From positions 1-58,996 of the forward strand of contig JABJAB010000065.1 in NCBI GenBank assembly GCA_018666235.1: a DNA stretch of 58,996 nt. The letters are read 5' to 3'. The translations under genes and the position numbers were made by a program. Positions 26,813-34,028 of this stretch are shown piece after piece. The notes under the pieces were generated by a model. The model was not told the origin of the DNA, searched no databases, and saw nothing but the letters and a program-made list of their open reading frames with translations. The stretch's first letter is position 1. The number at the start of each line of letters is the position of its first letter. This stretch comes from Ilumatobacter sp. (lineage in GTDB: Bacteria > Actinomycetota > Acidimicrobiia > Acidimicrobiales > Ilumatobacteraceae).

Positions 26813-26992
26813 GTCGGAGATCGGCCGAGAACTTCGCGCATCAGGGGTGAATTCGGAGAGGTCGAGTTAACTCCCTTGACCCGGTGCCCACAATCGTGGT
26901 TGCCTATCACTGAGTCGTGCGGTCACCGCCGTGCAAGTAGTGACTCGCCCCAGACACCCAGACCGAGCAGACCGAGCAGAAGGGACAGACCT

Positions 26993-27259
26993 ATGAACAA
27001 CATCACGTCGTTCATCCAGCGCAACGCCGCAGACCTGTCCGTTCACGCCCGCGCTGTGTCGGCAGTTGTCGCGACACCCTCGGTTCGGGCGTTCGCAGGC
27101 GCGAACCCGGCATTCGGTGGCAACCAGTTCGGCACGGGCATGAACTCCAACCACATGAACACTGCGTGGCTTGGTGACTCTGCCGAAACCGGATGCGTGA
27201 CGACCACGTATGTCACCAAGCGAATCACCACCGGCAGCCTCCGCGAGGCCCTGACGTAA
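26993..27259 (+). CDS. Orphan small protein, 88 residues
   Basis: Starts with ATG 26993 after a good ribosome site (AGAAGGGA). The protein has an amphipathic N-terminal helix (ITSFIQRNAADLSVHARAVSAVV), a Gly/Asn/Phe-rich middle (NPAFGGNQFGTGMNSNHMN) and a Thr-rich tail (TTTYVTKRITTGSLREALT). No family was recognised. It has its own strong terminator and so is transcribed as a single gene, usually a sign of abundant expression. The next gene encodes a WhiB protein. Confidence 0.7.
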   Translation: MNNITSFIQRNAADLSVHARAVSAVVATPSVRAFAGANPAFGGNQFGTGMNSNHMNTAWLGDSAETGCVTTTYVTKRITTGSLREALT

Positions 27260-27285
27260 GACCAACGTCAGATCACCTCTTGCGA

Positions 27286-27318
27286 GGCCGCCGGGTTCAC
27301 CAACCCGGCGGCCTTTTT
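27286..27318 (+). terminator. Rho-independent terminator after the orphan small gene
   Basis: A perfect 12-base stem (GGCCGCCGGGTT / AACCCGGCGGCC) with a CACC loop, followed by TTTTT. One of the strongest terminators in the window. Confidence 0.92.
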
Positions 27319-27388
27319 GGTTTTCCGACCCAGATCTCTCCGAAACCCACCGGCACCCACCGGCGCCACCAACTCAGAAAGCACCCCA

Positions 27389-27907
27389 ATGAAAATCCTC
27401 ACCAACCACGACGCAGCCGCCGGCATCTGGCCCAAGCATCCGGACGGCGCAACACACGCCGCTCCCGCCCTGTACGCACGCACCAACGAAACGGACCCTT
27501 CCATGAATACCTTCACTCCCGTCGACGAGCTCGGCGAGCCGGACCCCGACATACAGAGACCCCCAGATCGATCACTTGACGAGCCGTTCGGCGAACCCGG
27601 CGCCGTGCGCATCCCGGTCGCCCGGTGTGCTGACGGCAACGGCACGATGGTCGGCCTCTTCTTCTCCGACCATGTCGTCGATATCGCCCGAGCGAAGGCA
27701 ATGTGCGCCCTCTGCCCGTTGCAGTCGCAGTGCCTCGCTGGCGCCCTCGAGCGTGAAGAGCCCTGGGGCGTCTGGGGCGGTCAGCTGCTCTCGGGCGGCC
27801 GGATCATCGCCGACAAGCGGCCCTGTGGTCGTCCGCCGAAGGTCCCGCGGCCCGAGGTCGTCTACGACGAGATGGGCCCGGTGGGCGCCACGCTGATCTC
27901 GGCCTAG
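27389..27907 (+). CDS. WhiB-family iron-sulfur transcriptional regulator
   Basis: 172 residues. Four Cys bind a [4Fe-4S] cluster: VARC, then MCALCPLQSQC (Cys-x2-Cys-x5-Cys). The beta-turn is GVWGGQ and the basic C-terminus (ADKRPCGRPPKVPRP, AT-hook-like) contacts DNA. The N-terminus is longer than usual; ATG 27503 would give 134 residues, but the intervening codons have strongly coding third-position GC, so ATG 27389 is kept. Wbl proteins bind primary sigma factor and respond to redox; the redox pair downstream fits that. Confidence 0.9.
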   Translation: MKILTNHDAAAGIWPKHPDGATHAAPALYARTNETDPSMNTFTPVDELGEPDPDIQRPPDRSLDEPFGEPGAVRIPVARCADGNGTMVGLFFSDHVVDIARAKAMCALCPLQSQCLAGALEREEPWGVWGGQLLSGGRIIADKRPCGRPPKVPRPEVVYDEMGPVGATLISA

Positions 27908-27954
27908 CAACATCGCCGTCCCCCACGCGCCGCCGATCCCCGCCCCGCCCTTCT

Positions 27955-28004
27955 GTTTGCGTACCCGCCGTATGTCGCCCACGACATCTGGTGGGTACGC
28001 AAAC
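27955..28004. repeat. 50-base nested inverted repeat upstream of the thioredoxin/ccdA operon
   Basis: The outer arms are 27955-27969 and 27990-28004, 14 of 15 positions complementary, including a perfect 12-base GTTTGCGTACCC / GGGTACGCAAAC. Inside lies a second perfect pair, ATGTCG (27972-27977) and CGACAT (27982-27987), around CCCA. There is no T-run, so it may be an operator, an RNA control element or a whiB transcript end rather than a simple terminator. The -10 box of the next gene starts 61 bases further on. Confidence 0.75.
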
Positions 28005-28064
28005 GGATTGAGTTCTGTAAGGGAACGTTTCGCGGTCCGACCGGCGCTGCCGATGTGGTGTCAC

Positions 28065-28070
28065 TACCCT
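28065..28070 (+). promoter_or_regulatory. -10 element for the leaderless tlpA-ccdA unit
   Basis: TACCCT with 7 bases to GTG 28078; no Shine-Dalgarno at proper distance. Confidence 0.5.
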
Positions 28071-28077
28071 TCCAAGG

Positions 28078-28668
28078 GTGAAGATCGCACGTCCACGACT
28101 GCTCGCCGGCTCGCTTGCCGTTGCCGTGCTGTCGATCGTGGCCTTCGCCGTCGTGCTGGCAACTCAAGCCAGCAGCGACGATGACGTCGATGCTCGACTC
28201 ACTCCTGGAGTCGTCACGTTTCCGAACGACGGACTCGCGAACGCCAACGTCGAAGGTGACCAACTTCCAGTCGTGGACCTTGGCGATCGGGACGGCAACG
28301 CAATCTCCACGGCGTCTTTCCTCGGCCAACCGCTCGTTGTCAACTTCTGGTACGCCAGTTGCCCGCCATGCGTCAAGGAGCTCCCCGACTTTGCTGAGGT
28401 GCACGCCGAGATGGGCGATGCCGTGCGATTCATCGGCGTGAACACCCAGGACTCGGTCGAAGAGATGGAGCGCTTCGCGGCCGACCGTGGCGTTACGTAC
28501 GAGCTCTACCGCGACGACTTCGGTGATCTCGTCGACGCCATCCGCCTGGTCAACACGCCGACGACGCTCTTCGTGACTCCCGACGGCGGCATCATCGAAC
28601 AGACTGGCGTGCTCGACGCCGATGAGCTTCGCTCTGAAATCGAACGACTCTTGGAGGCCTCAGCATGA
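28078..28668 (+). CDS. Membrane-anchored thioredoxin-like (TlpA/ResA-type) protein
   Basis: 196 residues. An uncleaved or signal-type N-terminal helix (LLAGSLAVAVLSIVAFAVVLA) is followed by a thioredoxin fold: LGQPLVVNFWYASCPPCVKELPDF with the CPPC active site, FIGVNTQDS, and NTPTTLFVTPDG with the cis-Pro. Acts outside the membrane in disulfide reduction, for instance for cytochrome c or CuA maturation. The ATGA overlap with ccdA means coupled synthesis with its electron donor. Confidence 0.92.
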   Translation: MKIARPRLLAGSLAVAVLSIVAFAVVLATQASSDDDVDARLTPGVVTFPNDGLANANVEGDQLPVVDLGDRDGNAISTASFLGQPLVVNFWYASCPPCVKELPDFAEVHAEMGDAVRFIGVNTQDSVEEMERFAADRGVTYELYRDDFGDLVDAIRLVNTPTTLFVTPDGGIIEQTGVLDADELRSEIERLLEASA

Positions 28669-29525
28669 GCTTGTCATTCATTCGAGGCCTGGTTGCTGCA
28701 GTCAATCCGTGCGGCTTCATCCTCCTGCCGACCTACCTGATGTACTTCCTCGGTGTGTCGGGTGGCGCCCCGGGCACGCAGAAGGCGTCGATTACTCGAG
28801 CGCTCAAGGTCAGCGCCGCCGTGTCATCCGGATTCTTGGCCGTGTTCCTGGTGATCGGATTCTTGTCGGTGCCACTGCGCTCGACGATCTCGGCGAACTC
28901 CAAGTACGTCACCGGCTTCATCGCAATCGGTCTGATCGTCCTCGGCACTGCGATGCTGTTTGGCTACAAGCTGCCGTTCATGACGCCGCAGATCGATTCC
29001 GGCAAGAAGGACCAGACCGTGAAGTCGATGTTCGTCTACGGCGTTGCGTACGCCGTGGCGTCAATCGGGTGCACGATTGGACTGTTCCTCGCGACGGTCT
29101 TCAGTGCTCGCCCGGATGAGACCTTCATCGACAGTGTCGCCAACATGGTCGCCTACGGCGCGGGCATGGCACTCCTGGTCAGCGCGTTGACTGTCGGGTT
29201 CGCGTTCGCCAACACGACCCTGCTCAAGTTCCTGCGTAACGCCATGCAGTACGTCGACAAGATTGCTGCGGCGTTCGTCGTGCTGTCAGGTCTGTATCTC
29301 GCCTGGTACTTCTACTGGGTGGACCTTGACAACGGCGGCGACCCGATCACGGACTGGGCCTTCGCCCGACAGGCTGACGCCACCGCCTTCCTGAACGACA
29401 ACTGGAAGGTTGTCGGCATTGTCCTCGGTGGCGTCGTCGCCGTTGCGGTGGCGTACGTGACGTTCCGCAAGGACGACACCGACGACGAGCTCGAGGTGGC
29501 ACCCGAGTCCGAATCGGTCAGCTGA
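28665..29525 (+). CDS. ccdA: CcdA/DsbD-type transmembrane thiol reductase
   Basis: 286 residues, six to seven helices. The two redox Cys lie in AAVNPCGFILLP and ASIGCTIGLF, as in CcdA. It carries reducing power from cytoplasmic thioredoxin across the membrane to the TlpA-like partner encoded just upstream. The 50-residue C-terminal tail adds one more helix and an acidic end. Confidence 0.92.
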   Translation: MSLSFIRGLVAAVNPCGFILLPTYLMYFLGVSGGAPGTQKASITRALKVSAAVSSGFLAVFLVIGFLSVPLRSTISANSKYVTGFIAIGLIVLGTAMLFGYKLPFMTPQIDSGKKDQTVKSMFVYGVAYAVASIGCTIGLFLATVFSARPDETFIDSVANMVAYGAGMALLVSALTVGFAFANTTLLKFLRNAMQYVDKIAAAFVVLSGLYLAWYFYWVDLDNGGDPITDWAFARQADATAFLNDNWKVVGIVLGGVVAVAVAYVTFRKDDTDDELEVAPESESVS

Positions 29526-29631
29526 GCCCTGTTTGGGACTCTTTCAGCGTTTGTGTCGGAGATCTTGCGGAACGGTCCGCAGAAACTCTGACGCAAACGA
29601 AGTGGGTTGAGATCTCTAATGTCGGTCGGGC

Positions 29632-30441
29632 ATGACTGACACACCGTTTGACCCGACCACCGTTCCGATCAAGGCTGCAGCCACCGTCATGATGGTGCGC
29701 GACAAGAATCTGGACGGGTCCGAGGGTCTGGAGGTGTTCATGCTGCGACGCACTGGCCGGGCATCATTTGCTGCCGGGATGTATGTGTTTCCCGGTGGAC
29801 GTGTCGACGACGTCGACCATGCCGATGAGATTGCCCCGTTCTGCAAGGGGCTCACCGACGATGAAGCCTCAGCACAACTGAGTATTGAATCGGGTGGTCT
29901 CGCGTACTGGGTTGCATCAATTCGTGAGTGCTTCGAGGAAGCCGGCGTTCTGCTCGCCGAACGCAGTGATGGTGCCCCGCTCGATGTTGACGAAGATGAA
30001 CGTCACCACATCCACGACGGAACGCTCTCGATGGTCGAGCTTTCACAGCGCCACGGCCTTGTGCTCGATCTGTCGACAACGCATTACGTCGATCACTGGA
30101 TCACACCAATCGGCGAAAACCGGCGGTTCGACACCCGCTTCTTTGTCACGCTGGCACCTTCGGACCAAGAAGGGCTCCACGATGACAAGGAGACCGTTGA
30201 AAGTCTCTGGGTGCGGCCGCAAGATGCACTCGAGATGCATGCGCGCGGCGACCTGATGATGTTGCCGCCGACGATCTACAACCTGAAGTTCTTGGCTGAA
30301 CACGGTTCTGCAGCCGAAGCGATCGCCGCGGGCGAGGCGCGCACCGACGTGCCATGCATCCTGCCGAAGATGCGGACTGACGACGCGGGCAAGTTCATTG
30401 GGATCGCCCTGCCCGGCGATCCTGACTACGACATGCTCTGA
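29632..30441 (+). CDS. Nudix hydrolase, NUDT19/CoA-diphosphatase-like
   Basis: 269 residues. The Nudix box is split by an insert: YVFPGGRVDDVD, then about 45 residues, then IRECFEEAGVLLAE (RE-x2-EE-x-G). That layout is typical of NUDT7/NUDT19-type hydrolases acting on CoA or acyl-CoA. The substrate is not proven. TAATGT lies 9 bases before the ATG. Confidence 0.85.
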   Translation: MTDTPFDPTTVPIKAAATVMMVRDKNLDGSEGLEVFMLRRTGRASFAAGMYVFPGGRVDDVDHADEIAPFCKGLTDDEASAQLSIESGGLAYWVASIRECFEEAGVLLAERSDGAPLDVDEDERHHIHDGTLSMVELSQRHGLVLDLSTTHYVDHWITPIGENRRFDTRFFVTLAPSDQEGLHDDKETVESLWVRPQDALEMHARGDLMMLPPTIYNLKFLAEHGSAAEAIAAGEARTDVPCILPKMRTDDAGKFIGIALPGDPDYDML

Positions 30442-30447
30442 GGCCGG

Positions 30448-31716
30448 CTACGACGACCGCGGACCCACGGTGACCGCGGTCTCGAGCTCGGCGAACGCCG
30501 CATCGTCTGAGTCGAAGAGGCGGGCGCTGCAGCCAGCCATGTCGATGTCTTCGGGCTTCGACGGGGGAGCGATCTCGTCGATGATGTGCTCGGCAATCGA
30601 GCGGAACATGTCAGCCGCTGCGCCGGTGCCGTCGATGGCAACCGGAGCGCCCGCATCATTGCCAGCGGCGACCGATGGCTCCAGCGGGATCTGACCAAGC
30701 AGCGGGGCGCCGATTGCGGCCGCCAACGCCTCGCCGCCACCCGATCCGAACAGTGCGTACGTCTCGCCGTGATCGCACGTGAACGCGCTCATGTTCTCGA
30801 TGACACCGACCACCTTCAGGAAACTGCGGCGGGCCATATCGGCTGCACGCTGCGCCACTTTCTGAGCTGCCAGTGCGGGGGTGGTGACGACAATAAGGTC
30901 AGTACTGGGGAGCATCCGCGCCAAGCCCATTTGGACGTCACCGGTGCCCGGTGGCATGTCGATGAGGAGGTAGTCGAGCTCGCCCCACTGCACGTCGCGC
31001 AGAAACTGTTCGACGGCCTTGGTGAGCATGAGGCCGCGCCACATCAGGGCTGTTTCTTCGTCGACGAGGAACCCGGTTGAGACCACCTTGAGCAGACCGT
31101 CACCCACGACGCGCTCGTTTGGAAAAATCTTTGGCTTGCCCGCTTCTCCGTCAGGCCCCTCGACGGCGTGAGCCTCCATCCGATCGGTGATGCCCAGGAG
31201 ACGCGGCACAGAGAATCCCCAGATGTCGGCGTCGAGCACGCCGACGGTGAGCCCGGTCGATGCCAGCGCTGCCGCAAGATTGACCGTGACCGAAGACTTG
31301 CCGACGCCACCTTTGCCACTGGCGATCGCGAGCACCTTGCAGTTGGCGGGCACCTCGGTCTCGGCAGCGCTCTCGCGAGCGTTCCAGCGAGCCTTGGTCA
31401 TCACCTGGCTGCGCTCCTCGGAGTTCATTTCTCCCCAGGTGATCTTGACCTTCGAGACGCCCGGGTGCAGTTCGACGCGGTCTTCGACTTCTTTCTTGAT
31501 CTCGGCGCGCATCGGACAGCCCGAGATCGTGAGCTTGATCTCGATCGTGACGAGGCCGTCGTCCGCGACAACCACGGAGGGAACCATGCCGAGCGACACG
31601 ATGTCGGCGCCGAGCTCAGGGTCGATCACTGAGCCGAGTACCTCGATCACTTCGTCGTTGGTCGGCGGGGGGCCCGACGTCTGGCGGGGTGCCTTGCCGG
31701 AGATGGTGCGGCTCAT
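30448..31716 (-). CDS. mrp: Mrp/NBP35-family ATP-binding Fe-S carrier
   Basis: 422 residues: an N-terminal DUF59/MIP18 domain (EVLGSVIDPELGADIVSLGMV), a linker, then a P-loop NTPase with deviant Walker A SGKGGVGKSSVTVN, LLIDMPPGTGDVQ, and ENMSAFTCDHG leading to the metal-binding region. Assembles and transfers [4Fe-4S] clusters. TAAAAT on the minus strand at 31728-31723 is 6 bases before the ATG, so the mRNA is likely leaderless. Divergent from a Cys-containing regulator. Confidence 0.93.
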   Translation of the reverse strand: MSRTISGKAPRQTSGPPPTNDEVIEVLGSVIDPELGADIVSLGMVPSVVVADDGLVTIEIKLTISGCPMRAEIKKEVEDRVELHPGVSKVKITWGEMNSEERSQVMTKARWNARESAAETEVPANCKVLAIASGKGGVGKSSVTVNLAAALASTGLTVGVLDADIWGFSVPRLLGITDRMEAHAVEGPDGEAGKPKIFPNERVVGDGLLKVVSTGFLVDEETALMWRGLMLTKAVEQFLRDVQWGELDYLLIDMPPGTGDVQMGLARMLPSTDLIVVTTPALAAQKVAQRAADMARRSFLKVVGVIENMSAFTCDHGETYALFGSGGGEALAAAIGAPLLGQIPLEPSVAAGNDAGAPVAIDGTGAAADMFRSIAEHIIDEIAPPSKPEDIDMAGCSARLFDSDDAAFAELETAVTVGPRSS

Positions 31717-31722
31717 CGCGAC

Positions 31723-31749
31723 ATTTTACCGGCCCCGGCCGTGTAATCT
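31723..31749. promoter_or_regulatory. Back-to-back -10 elements for mrp and the SufR-like regulator
   Basis: The 39-base intergenic gap holds a minus-strand TAAAAT (31728-31723, 6 bases from the mrp ATG) and a plus-strand TAATCT (31744-31749, 6 bases from GTG 31756). The -35 regions must lie inside the opposite genes, so the two transcripts interfere and a single bound regulator could control both. Confidence 0.6.
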
Positions 31750-31755
31750 CGTCAT

Positions 31756-32439
31756 GTGGCCGGTTCATCCCAACTCGATGTGCTGAAGACGCTGGGCGAC
31801 AATACGCGCTACGCGATCTACCTTGAGTTGGCACGAGCACCCCGACCGCTGATCACCGCCGAGATCGCCGACTCGCTTTCGCTTCACGCGAACACGGTGC
31901 GGCCCCATCTTGAACGCATGCGTGATGTCGGCCTCGTTGATGTCGAAGTCGGCGGCCGAGGTGACGTCGGCCGGCCGCAACACCGCTACTCGTTGGCCGC
32001 CGACGCCCCAGCACTCGGCCTCGAGCCGCCAACGATCTCGGTGCTCGCTCGAATGGTGCTGTCGATGGCGCAACGACTCGACGGCAGCGCCAGCGATGCC
32101 GAGGCGGTTGGCCACGACGAAGGCGCTCGCCGCGCGGCGATGCATGTCGACAGCCGTTCCACCCTCGAAGCGCTGGTCAGTGACCTTGACCGGCTTGGTT
32201 TCGACCCGGTCGTCACCGATGACCCCCGTAACGACGCAGTCGGCGACGATGTCGGTGCGGTCATCTCGTTCGGCCACTGCCCATTTGCTGACCTCGCTCG
32301 GGAACATCCGGACCTCGTCTGTGGTTTACACAAAGGAATGGTCGCGGGCTTCGTTGACGACCTGGGTGACGCCACGATTGACGAATTCTGTACCTTGACC
32401 AACCGCACACCTTGTCGAGTCACCGTCTCGTCCAGGTAA
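31756..32439 (+). CDS. ArsR/SufR-like HTH regulator with Cys cluster
   Basis: 227 residues. N-terminal winged HTH (LDVLKTLGDNTRYAIYLEL, ITAEIADSLSLHANTVRPHLERMRDVGLV). The C-terminal domain has four Cys: FGHCPFADLA, HPDLVCGLHKG, EFCTLTNRTPC (spacings 13, 22, 7). This matches the Fe-S sensing actinobacterial SufR-type proteins in general plan. Set between mrp and erpA, it is probably an Fe-S biogenesis repressor; that is inference from context and Cys pattern. Confidence 0.8.
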   Translation: MAGSSQLDVLKTLGDNTRYAIYLELARAPRPLITAEIADSLSLHANTVRPHLERMRDVGLVDVEVGGRGDVGRPQHRYSLAADAPALGLEPPTISVLARMVLSMAQRLDGSASDAEAVGHDEGARRAAMHVDSRSTLEALVSDLDRLGFDPVVTDDPRNDAVGDDVGAVISFGHCPFADLAREHPDLVCGLHKGMVAGFVDDLGDATIDEFCTLTNRTPCRVTVSSR

Positions 32440-32493
32440 TGTGGCACCACCAGTTGACCTACCAGTCAGATGGCTCCTGAGGAGGACTGTCAC

Positions 32494-32823
32494 ATGATCA
32501 CACTCACCGACACCGCAACCGAGAAGGTTGGCCAGCTCCTGGCCGCCGAAGGCGCCGAAGAACTGGCGCTGCGCGTCGCCGTCCGCCCTGGTGGATGCAG
32601 CGGCTTCTCCTACGAGATGTTCTTCGACGGCGACATCGCCGCCGACGACAACCAGACCAGCTATGGCGACGACGGCAAGGTCCGTGTCGTGGTCGACCAG
32701 GCCTCGGCGCAGCTCCTCGAGGGCGCCACGCTTGACTACAAGGACGGGTTGGACGAGAGCGGCTTCGCGATCACCAACCCCAACGCAACCCGCACCTGCG
32801 GCTGCGGCTCCAGTTTTTCCTGA
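32494..32823 (+). CDS. erpA: Iron-sulfur cluster insertion protein ErpA/HesB family
   Basis: 109 residues, A-type carrier. The three conserved Cys are in RPGGCSGFSY and TCGCGSSF. A strong ribosome site (TGAGGAGG) precedes ATG 32494, which decides that start over ATG 32470. TAATGT at 32437-32442, at the end of the regulator gene, may be its own -10. It delivers Fe-S clusters to apo-proteins alongside Mrp. Confidence 0.94.
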   Translation: MITLTDTATEKVGQLLAAEGAEELALRVAVRPGGCSGFSYEMFFDGDIAADDNQTSYGDDGKVRVVVDQASAQLLEGATLDYKDGLDESGFAITNPNATRTCGCGSSFS

Positions 32824-32937
32824 GCCAGCTTTCCCGATCTCTGCGTCAGCGGCGGCTCTCATTGAGCAAGCTCAACTCGGCCTTCGCTTCCGTGACTTCG
32901 GAAACCTGACTCGAAAAACTCAATGAAGACTTGGAGG

Positions 32938-32972
32938 AGCCCGCGTCGATGGACGCGGGCTTCTTTCGTTTC
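32938..32972 (+). terminator. Rho-independent terminator after erpA
   Basis: A perfect 10-base stem (AGCCCGCGTC / GACGCGGGCT), loop GATG, then a T-rich tail TTCTTTCGTTT. It ends the erpA transcript and faces the convergent lipoprotein gene. The 114 bases between erpA and this hairpin show no gene. Confidence 0.88.
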
Positions 32973-33005
32973 CCTTCTTTCACTGAGCGGGAGATCTGGA
33001 CCCGG

Positions 33006-33926
33006 TCAAGCGGAGAGGGCGAGGCGTTCTTCGAGTTCGGTTTGATCCCAGACGGCGTCGAGGCGTTCGACGATGGTTCCGGTGGCGTCGGTGATGAACA
33101 ACGCAGGCTCATAGGTCATGCCGACCGCGGTGACGGCGGGTGCGATCGCCGTGCCAGCGGCATCTGAGAAGACTTCGGCGTGGACGAAGGTGAAGGTGTC
33201 CGCGAAGCGCTCCTGTGCCCCGATGAGGGCTTCCAGGGCGGGAGCGCAGCTCCCAGTCGAACAGAATGCCGGCGTGCCGACGTAATACGCCACAGGGCGG
33301 CCCGCGGCGAGTGCCTCGGTCAGTGTCACGTCGTGGAATGGGCATGGCTCGGGGGCTCGGGAGCACAGCACCTCGAAACCCTGAGGGTCACCGACTGTCG
33401 GTGTGTCGAAGCCGGGCAACATTTCACCTGGTGTCGGAACAGCGACTGCCCGGGGGTCCATGACCTGAAAGGCAGCACCATCGTCGGGGCCGCCGGCGAC
33501 AGCGAGGGCGAAAAAGCCGGGTGCGTCAATGGTGGTTCGGAAGTCGTAGTACGGCGCAGGGGCGACATCTCGACGGACCGCTGAGATCGCGTCACCCAAC
33601 TGGTTGCCGTCAATGTCGAGCACACGGGCGGTCAACGTCGCCGGCCCATTTTGAATGAACTCCGCTGCACCAGTGGACAACGTGATCGGCATCCGGATCT
33701 CGCCAGGGATCTGCACGTTGTTGGGGAACCGCTGGACGAGGGTGAATCCATTGCCAGCCACACCCGGGTCGGCGTCGGTGTTTCCGCCTGCCCCGTCGGC
33801 CGAACTCTCAGCGTCGCTGTCGGAGCCTCCGCACGCGGCCAACGCACCTGAGGCGGCGAGACCAGCGAGAAAGCGGCGCCGGTTGAGGCCGCCCATCAGT
33901 TGCGGACGAAGGTGGAGATCGGTCAT
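33006..33926 (-). CDS. Tat-exported lipoprotein with thioredoxin-like domain
   Basis: 306 residues. The signal combines a twin-arginine motif (NRRRFLAGLAASG) with a lipobox (LAAC). After a Ser/Asp/Gly-rich linker comes an N-terminal beta domain (about 60-170), then a thioredoxin/peroxiredoxin-like domain (PVAYYVGTPAFCSTGSCAPALEALIGAQ, Cys-x4-Cys; TFVHAEVF). It probably acts as a folded, cofactor- or metal-dependent surface protein, perhaps Sco-like. The frame stays open to 34220 over the neighbour's promoter; ATG 33926 puts the signal at the N-terminus. Confidence 0.82.
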   Translation of the reverse strand: MTDLHLRPQLMGGLNRRRFLAGLAASGALAACGGSDSDAESSADGAGGNTDADPGVAGNGFTLVQRFPNNVQIPGEIRMPITLSTGAAEFIQNGPATLTARVLDIDGNQLGDAISAVRRDVAPAPYYDFRTTIDAPGFFALAVAGGPDDGAAFQVMDPRAVAVPTPGEMLPGFDTPTVGDPQGFEVLCSRAPEPCPFHDVTLTEALAAGRPVAYYVGTPAFCSTGSCAPALEALIGAQERFADTFTFVHAEVFSDAAGTAIAPAVTAVGMTYEPALFITDATGTIVERLDAVWDQTELEERLALSA

Positions 33927-34028
33927 TGGTGGTCTCGCTCTCGGCGGGGTGAGGGGTTGTTGCCGCGTTGGTCGGAGCGGCTCGTGTCGTTGCGTTGCCC
34001 GTCGGAAACGTGCGAATCTCTCAACGCC

